IMG/VR virus record: IMGVR_UViG_3300009024_000973 | Span: 1-45,310 of that record | Length of the DNA stretch: 45,310 nucleotides | From: a virus | Reading direction: 5' to 3' (one strand) | Shown here: in pieces, positions 41,934-45,310 of the stretch | Layout of the letters: every line of letters begins with the position of its first letter | Numbering within the stretch: position 1 is the stretch's first letter | Program-made: the position numbers and the translations under genes | Notes under the pieces: generated by a model | Seen by the model: the letters and a program-made list of their open reading frames with translations, nothing else | Told to the model about the DNA's origin: nothing | The model's database searches: none

Positions 41934-42116
41934 TTAATGACCTGTATCGATATCCTTGGTCCAGCGTTTTAATTTGGCTGTGTTGTTCTGCTTTTTCTTT
42001 TGTTGTTTAAAGAAAGTTGGAGCAGTTCGCGAAGTCTGGCTTAAATTTTCCTCCAGCGCAGCATCGATATCATCAGCTTCATTAACTGGTTGTTTTATCA
42101 AATCAGTGTATTTCAT
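41934..42116 (-). CDS. Small basic protein with a possible capsid-targeting N terminus, 60 aa
   Basis: The frame is preceded by GATAAATA, placed so that a T4-type late transcript would start at its ATG. The N terminus (MKYTDLIKQPVNEA) recalls the T4 internal-protein targeting peptide MKTYQEFIAEA. The rest is basic and polar (FKQQKKKQNNTAKLKRW), as expected for a DNA-associated or packaged peptide. No ribosome site is visible. Function inferred only. Confidence 0.5.
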   Translation of the reverse strand: MKYTDLIKQPVNEADDIDAALEENLSQTSRTAPTFFKQQKKKQNNTAKLKRWTKDIDTGH

Positions 42117-42121
42117 AGTAT

Positions 42122-42129
42122 TATTTATC
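42122..42129 (-). promoter_or_regulatory. Late promoter candidate GATAAATA, minus strand
   Basis: Read on the minus strand as GATAAATA. Five bases separate its last base from the ATG at 42116. It is the mirror partner of the plus-strand copy at 42135-42142, with 5 bases between them. Confidence 0.55.
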
Positions 42130-42134
42130 CAAAA

Positions 42135-42142
42135 GATAAATA
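42135..42142 (+). promoter_or_regulatory. Late promoter candidate GATAAATA, plus strand
   Basis: An exact match to the octamers at 13283 and 42122 (minus). A start near 42148 would give a short leader with GAGGG before ATG 42166. Confidence 0.55.
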
Positions 42143-42165
42143 CACTTATATAAGAGGGTTAAATC

Positions 42166-42816
42166 ATGCGTTATGAGCAATTATCTGGCGGGAAAACATT
42201 GACAGAAGATATAAGTGATTTGAATATAGATGCATCTGCTTCTAGAAAAACACCAACTACTGTAGATAAAGTAAAACAAGGCTGGGGCAAACGAATCATT
42301 AAAAAAATATCAATGGCAACTATTCTTGGTTTGCTAGGATTAACAACTGGCCCAGTTGGTGCTGCACTTGGCGCCGCCGCTGGCATGTTCCTTGCAGGAA
42401 AGAGATTTAAAAACAAGAAAGTTAAAGGTGTTCCGTTAGAAGTGTATATGAAAGAAAAAGGGTTAGATACACAAATAGCTGCTCTCCATGACAAATATTT
42501 TTCCAACTCTGCCATGGCAGAATTTTTAGATAATAAAGACGAAATTGCTATGGCATTTGCACAGGAAAAAGAAAATGATTCTGTAAAATATAACAGGATT
42601 GGTGGTGATAGAGATAGAGTGTTGCAGAATACTCGTGACTACGCCCTACAAGGGGTCAAAAAGCATCTGGACTTAGCTGGAAGAGACTTAGCTGATTTAG
42701 CTGTACAGCATAATCTAAAACCAACAGCGGTAGCATACTTGTATGCGTCTATGTATGGCGATGGTCCCCTCAATCTTTTCATGAAAAAAATTATCGGCAA
42801 CGACGGAATTAAGTAA
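42166..42816 (+). CDS. Protein with a glycine-zipper membrane segment, 216 aa; possible internal virion protein
   Basis: GAGGG precedes the ATG and a late-type promoter lies upstream. A polar N terminus (MRYEQLSGGKTLTEDIS) is followed by basic residues and a long hydrophobic Gly/Ala stretch (ISMATILGLLGLTTG, PVGAALGAAAGMFLAG) of glycine-zipper type, then a helical soluble part. Such segments insert into membranes or pack helices. Its late promoter and its divergent partner suggest a virion or ejected protein, but no match was recognised. Confidence 0.6.
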   Translation: MRYEQLSGGKTLTEDISDLNIDASASRKTPTTVDKVKQGWGKRIIKKISMATILGLLGLTTGPVGAALGAAAGMFLAGKRFKNKKVKGVPLEVYMKEKGLDTQIAALHDKYFSNSAMAEFLDNKDEIAMAFAQEKENDSVKYNRIGGDRDRVLQNTRDYALQGVKKHLDLAGRDLADLAVQHNLKPTAVAYLYASMYGDGPLNLFMKKIIGNDGIK

Positions 42817-42824
42817 TTTTTCTC

Positions 42825-42853
42825 TTGACAAACCAATGTTTCTTGCTTATATT
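42825..42853 (+). promoter_or_regulatory. Sigma70 promoter with the same leader as at 39559
   Basis: TTGACA at 42825-42830, 17-base spacer, TATATT at 42848-42853, followed by the shared leader at 42860-42879 that includes CGGAG. Confidence 0.87.
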
Positions 42854-42859
42854 AGTATT

Positions 42860-42879
42860 GTAAGTTGAAACAACGGAGA
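42860..42879 (+). repeat. 20-base leader repeat shared with 39559-39578
   Basis: GTAAGTTGAAACAACGGAGA here and GTAAGTTAAGACAACGGAGA at 39559 differ at two bases. Both follow a promoter and end in the ribosome site. Confidence 0.75.
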
Positions 42880-42886
42880 CACAGAA

Positions 42887-43471
42887 GTGTTTAAAATTCT
42901 CAAGAAGCTGATCAAGTGGTTAGTAATTTATCCGGTACTTGCTATACTTGGTATCAGCGTTGCTCTTACAGCGTTTGATATGTATAACAATTGGGATAAC
43001 ATATCACTGGAAATTAAAAATACTCGTATTGAAAATTGTATTTCAGATGTAGGCATTGAAAATTGCACCGTCGACGGTTATTTGACTCAAGAATTTAAGG
43101 AACAACAACGTCTGCAAAAGCAACAAGAACAAATCGCTGCAGAAGATCAACGGCTGCGTGAATTAGCAGCTGAAAATGTGAGAAACGCTGCCGCTCAACA
43201 ACGCTCACGTATCGAATCACAGTTGACTACATACTGCATGGATCAAATTAAAAGCAGCGCCTTGTATCCTACAAAAGTTGACTTCCATATTTTCAAAACA
43301 GAACGCCGGGTGTTTGAAAACTTTTCTAACAGTGACAAACCTAATCGTTTTATGTTTAATACTGGCGGAGAACTAATGAACGGGTTCGGTAATATGGTTC
43401 CGTTTACTGCGGTATGTAAGGTAGATTTTAACACCACAGAGTTTTCTCTGGTAGAAGTAATAATTCAATAA
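42887..43471 (+). CDS. Single-pass membrane protein with coiled coil, 194 aa
   Basis: Start is GTG 42887 with CGGAG about 9 bases upstream. A hydrophobic helix (residues 12-31, WLVIYPVLAILGISVALTAF) is preceded by Lys residues, so the N terminus is likely cytoplasmic. A long charged coiled coil (residues 65-105, with QQRLQKQQEQIAAEDQRL) and a C-terminal beta domain with Cys residues follow. The C-terminal part would lie in the periplasm. It could act in lysis, as a spanin-like or inner membrane protein, but this is only a guess. Confidence 0.65.
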   Translation: MFKILKKLIKWLVIYPVLAILGISVALTAFDMYNNWDNISLEIKNTRIENCISDVGIENCTVDGYLTQEFKEQQRLQKQQEQIAAEDQRLRELAAENVRNAAAQQRSRIESQLTTYCMDQIKSSALYPTKVDFHIFKTERRVFENFSNSDKPNRFMFNTGGELMNGFGNMVPFTAVCKVDFNTTEFSLVEVIIQ

Positions 43472-43485
43472 TTATTGAGGATAAT

Positions 43486-43536
43486 ATGAAAAAGATTCTT
43501 CTTGCTACTATTATGATGTTGGGATTGATTCAATAA
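43486..43536 (+). CDS. Possible 16-residue signal-peptide-like peptide
   Basis: GAGGA precedes an ATG and the frame encodes MKKILLATIMMLGLIQ then TAA. This is a signal-peptide or single-helix sequence with no mature part. It could be a tiny membrane peptide, a leader for the next gene, or the remnant of a lipoprotein gene. Confidence 0.35.
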   Translation: MKKILLATIMMLGLIQ

Positions 43537-43546
43537 TGGTAAAATC

Positions 43547-43879
43547 ATGAGCGCAACATTCCTAACACCAAAACTAGCGGAGGGAGAGAGTGTAGACCTC
43601 TCCCTCTACTCACCTAGAGAACGGACTAACATTCGTTTATACGGGCTACAGTATAAAGACTGGGAGCCTGCAGATGTAGCTGAGTATAAGCAACGCTGGC
43701 GTAGCACTGCGACGGTAGTAAACATCAAAGGTCGTTACGAAGAAGCAAATCGTTGGATCAAAGAACACTATTACATGCAGAACTATTTTATTATCAAGTT
43801 TGCACAGCCTGACGACAGTCACGATGTGTACTTTAAAAATGCAACTGATGCAATGATGTTCAAGATGGCGTTTTACTAA
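43547..43879 (+). CDS. Hypothetical protein, 110 aa
   Basis: The protein ends in YFIIKFAQPDDSHDVYFKNATDAMMFKMAFY (read as FIIKFAQ and DAMMFKMAF), which resembles the end of the next gene's product (ILWFKMAFGT). The middle (WKDWEPADVAEYKQRW-like) is polar and aromatic. It shares its last base with the ATG of the next gene. No function is known. Confidence 0.65.
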   Translation: MSATFLTPKLAEGESVDLSLYSPRERTNIRLYGLQYKDWEPADVAEYKQRWRSTATVVNIKGRYEEANRWIKEHYYMQNYFIIKFAQPDDSHDVYFKNATDAMMFKMAFY

Positions 43880-44232
43880 TGGAACAGTGGCAATATAAAA
43901 TTCTCAATAAGATACGAGGTATGAAAACAGGCGAAATTACTACTGTATCTTATGGTGGCCGCGGCAGTGGCAAAAGTCAGATGTTGTCAGTGTATCTCGA
44001 GTATTTTGAAAAACTCATGCAAGATCAGCGTATGCAAAATCATACCCGCCAAAGGCTATTAGCTGAAGGCTGGCTTCCAGTAGAGTGTGGAGATCACTTT
44101 ATGAAAAACTGGACTGAATGCCATGCTATATGCAAAGAAACGTTTGGTGATAATTATACATGGACTGGCGAAATATTTTGGTTCCGTACAGAATCAGATA
44201 TTTTATGGTTTAAAATGGCATTTGGTACTTGA
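43879..44232 (+). CDS. Short protein with a Walker A motif, 117 aa
   Basis: The ATG shares a base with the previous stop. An N-terminal P-loop GGRGSGKSQMLSVYLEY near residue 27 follows a strand (ITTVSYGG), but no Walker B or further ATPase motifs are seen and the protein is only 117 residues. The C-terminal half (TWTGEIFWFRTESDILWFKMA) matches the end of the previous protein. It may be a P-loop start fused to a small phage domain, or the Gly-rich loop may have another role. Confidence 0.6.
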   Translation: MEQWQYKILNKIRGMKTGEITTVSYGGRGSGKSQMLSVYLEYFEKLMQDQRMQNHTRQRLLAEGWLPVECGDHFMKNWTECHAICKETFGDNYTWTGEIFWFRTESDILWFKMAFGT

Positions 44233-44257
44233 CACTGATTATTCCTTAACGTACTAT
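44229..44257 (+). promoter_or_regulatory. Sigma70 promoter
   Basis: TTGACA at 44229-44234 overlaps the previous stop; 17-base spacer; TACTAT at 44252-44257. AAGGAGG precedes the ATG at 44283. Confidence 0.78.
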
Positions 44258-44282
44258 ATAAGTATAGCAAAGGAGGCACACA

Positions 44283-44474
44283 ATGGCCAAGATTCATAGA
44301 TTCCCCCATCCCGTAGATCTTAGCAAAGTTTGCATTGGTAACTATTACATGAACCTTTACAACGCCGATACTGGAGAGTTTGTAGAAGGTCGCCACTACG
44401 AAATGTATAGCGGTAATGCTATGATGGACGAAGCTAAATGGCTTAGATCATGTGGCTACCGCGTAGAGTGGTAA
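44283..44474 (+). CDS. Small hypothetical protein, 63 aa
   Basis: AAGGAGG is a strong ribosome site. The protein is compact, with aromatic and charged residues (GNYYMNLYNADTGEF, MMDEAKWLRSCGYRVEW). A single domain of about 60 residues; not recognised. Its own near-consensus promoter suggests strong expression. Confidence 0.75.
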   Translation: MAKIHRFPHPVDLSKVCIGNYYMNLYNADTGEFVEGRHYEMYSGNAMMDEAKWLRSCGYRVEW

Positions 44475-44490
44475 TAACTGAAAGTAGACT

Positions 44491-44733
44491 ATGAAAGACC
44501 GTATTGAACAAGAACTCGCTATTGGAGATCCAGTGGTATATGTACGCCCAGTATGGAAGGATCTTGGACTTGGGCAGATTATAAAAGTCACCCCCAAGCG
44601 CATCAGGATCCGTCCATACCCCAATGGCGAGCGTACTTGGCGAAAAGACTATTCTGACCTTGTATCGAGTGACAGCATTATGAAACTTGAAGCTGATCAG
44701 GTTATGCTGTTGCGTCTTGCTGGCAAAATTTAA
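44491..44733 (+). CDS. Hypothetical protein, 80 aa, SH3/KOW-like
   Basis: The product is beta-rich with GDPVVYVRPVWKDLGLGQII then RIRIRPYPNG and a C-terminal helix. This is a pattern of a small SH3-like barrel as in KOW domains. It may bind nucleic acid or protein. The call is by layout only. Confidence 0.6.
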   Translation: MKDRIEQELAIGDPVVYVRPVWKDLGLGQIIKVTPKRIRIRPYPNGERTWRKDYSDLVSSDSIMKLEADQVMLLRLAGKI

Positions 44734-44741
44734 ATAAATGC

Positions 44742-44770
44742 TTGACACATGCCAAAATATCCAGTATAGT
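44742..44770 (+). promoter_or_regulatory. Sigma70 promoter of the metallopeptidase gene
   Basis: TTGACA at 44742-44747, 17-base spacer, TATAGT at 44765-44770. The 16-base leader at 44772-44787 equals the MoxR leader at 40033-40048. Confidence 0.87.
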
Positions 44771-44771
44771 T

Positions 44772-44787
44772 ATACTGTAGAAACAAA
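44772..44787 (+). repeat. 16-base leader repeat shared with the MoxR gene
   Basis: ATACTGTAGAAACAAA is exactly repeated at 40033-40048. Both copies directly follow a near-consensus promoter and precede the start codon by 11-18 bases. Confidence 0.8.
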
Positions 44788-44798
44788 TGGAGGCCACT

Positions 44799-45310
44799 AT
44801 GGCAATGACCGCTGAAGAACGTATTACCCGTAGCCGTGTTCGACTGCTACTAGGCAAGCCATTTTTTGGACAACTTGCTACTCGTATGCGTATTATTGAA
44901 GCCCCAGATATGCCCACTGCGGCAACAGACGGACGCCATTTCTTTTTCAATCGTGACTTTGTAACCCGCCTCAGTGACCCAGAACTAGACTTTCTAGTTG
45001 GTCACGAAGTGCTGCACATGGTATACGATCATATGGGCGCACGTGGCGATCGTGATCCTATGCTGTATAATATGGCTGCTGACTTTAACATTAACATGAC
45101 GCTAGTAGAACAGGGCATCGGTACTGTTATTGGTGAAGACAAACTCAATGGCGGCAAGCCCTGTTTGGACTGGAAATATCGTGGCATGAATAGCTACGAG
45201 ATTTATGACGAGCTATATGAGAACGCAGACAAGATCCAGATTGGTAACATGGATGTACACCTGGATCTAGACGGTAGTGGTGATAATTCAGGCACCGCTG
45301 GCAATTACGG
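44799..45310 (+). CDS. HExxH metallopeptidase-like protein (DUF2201-type N terminus), 3' truncated
   Basis: GGAGG lies 6 bases before ATG 44799. The frame runs off the right edge after 170 residues. It contains LVGHEVLHMVYDHMG with His69, Glu70 and His73 as the zinc motif, then a MLYNMAADFNINMTL segment typical of the putative metallopeptidase domain that often precedes a VWA domain. Such proteins pair with MoxR ATPases. The VWA part would be outside the window. A promoter leader shared with the MoxR gene at 40067 supports the pairing. Confidence 0.85.
   Translation, partial: MAMTAEERITRSRVRLLLGKPFFGQLATRMRIIEAPDMPTAATDGRHFFFNRDFVTRLSDPELDFLVGHEVLHMVYDHMGARGDRDPMLYNMAADFNINMTLVEQGIGTVIGEDKLNGGKPCLDWKYRGMNSYEIYDELYENADKIQIGNMDVHLDLDGSGDNSGTAGNY

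Noticed and set aside
1-45310. CRISPR array, integrase, attachment site or insertion sequence
   Set aside because: No regularly spaced repeats, recombinase genes or terminal inverted repeats were seen.

Overview
This window looks like part of the genome of a large marine T4-like tailed phage (myovirus) with a Gram-negative host. An alphaproteobacterial host would fit the tricarboxylate-transporter genes, but that is an inference. The phage assignment rests on a T4 gp45-like sliding clamp, a T4-type RNase H, a free-standing GIY-YIG homing endonuclease, MazG, several 2OG-Fe(II) oxygenases, T4-late-like AATAAATA/GATAAATA motifs, and many tiny head-to-tail genes with ATGA, TAATG or TTGA junctions. 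No virion structural gene, tRNA, CRISPR array or integrase was seen. Coding density is very high. No gene-free stretch exceeds 300 bases; the longest (3036-3233) is a highly structured leader.

Layout. 1-3035: a 5'-truncated carbamoyltransferase, a SAM methyltransferase and a class I glutamine amidotransferase. 3046-7945: a structured leader, then a ferritin-like di-iron protein, a cupin, a degenerate P-loop protein, and a tripartite tricarboxylate transporter pair (TctC-like receptor and TctA permease) closed by a strong terminator. 7963-11602: three tandem 2OG-Fe(II) oxygenase paralogues and an unknown protein. 11589-13263 lies on the minus strand: a GT8-like glycosyltransferase and an unknown protein. 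13332-19632: glycosyltransferase-like and methyltransferase-like proteins, small proteins, two radical SAM enzymes and a short UDP-sugar dehydrogenase homologue.

19616-28650 joins replication to nucleotide and sugar chemistry: sliding clamp, DpdA-type DNA transglycosylase, QueD-like protein, glycosyltransferase, GalE, FolE, two methyltransferases, a CHCC zinc finger protein and a phosphoribosyltransferase. 28654-35911: a secreted subtilisin with a probable autotransporter barrel, MazG, QueE, TspO and MetK. 35908-45310: RNase H, a DUF2693-like/CDGSH fusion, many small proteins, a MoxR-type AAA+ ATPase, the homing endonuclease, two late-type genes and the start of a HExxH metallopeptidase.

How the genes may work together: FolE, QueD-like, QueE and DpdA are most of a pathway that replaces guanine in DNA with a 7-deazaguanine; QueC is not in the window. 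MetK could supply SAM to the many methyltransferases and radical SAM enzymes. UDP-sugar enzymes and glycosyltransferases suggest glycan building. The transporter operon, TspO and the secreted protease are probably host-directed auxiliary genes. Nine intergenic or gene-end sites carry TTGACA, a 17-bp spacer and a -10 box resembling TATAAT, so host sigma70 transcription appears to drive many modules, with T4-type late promoters for a few others.
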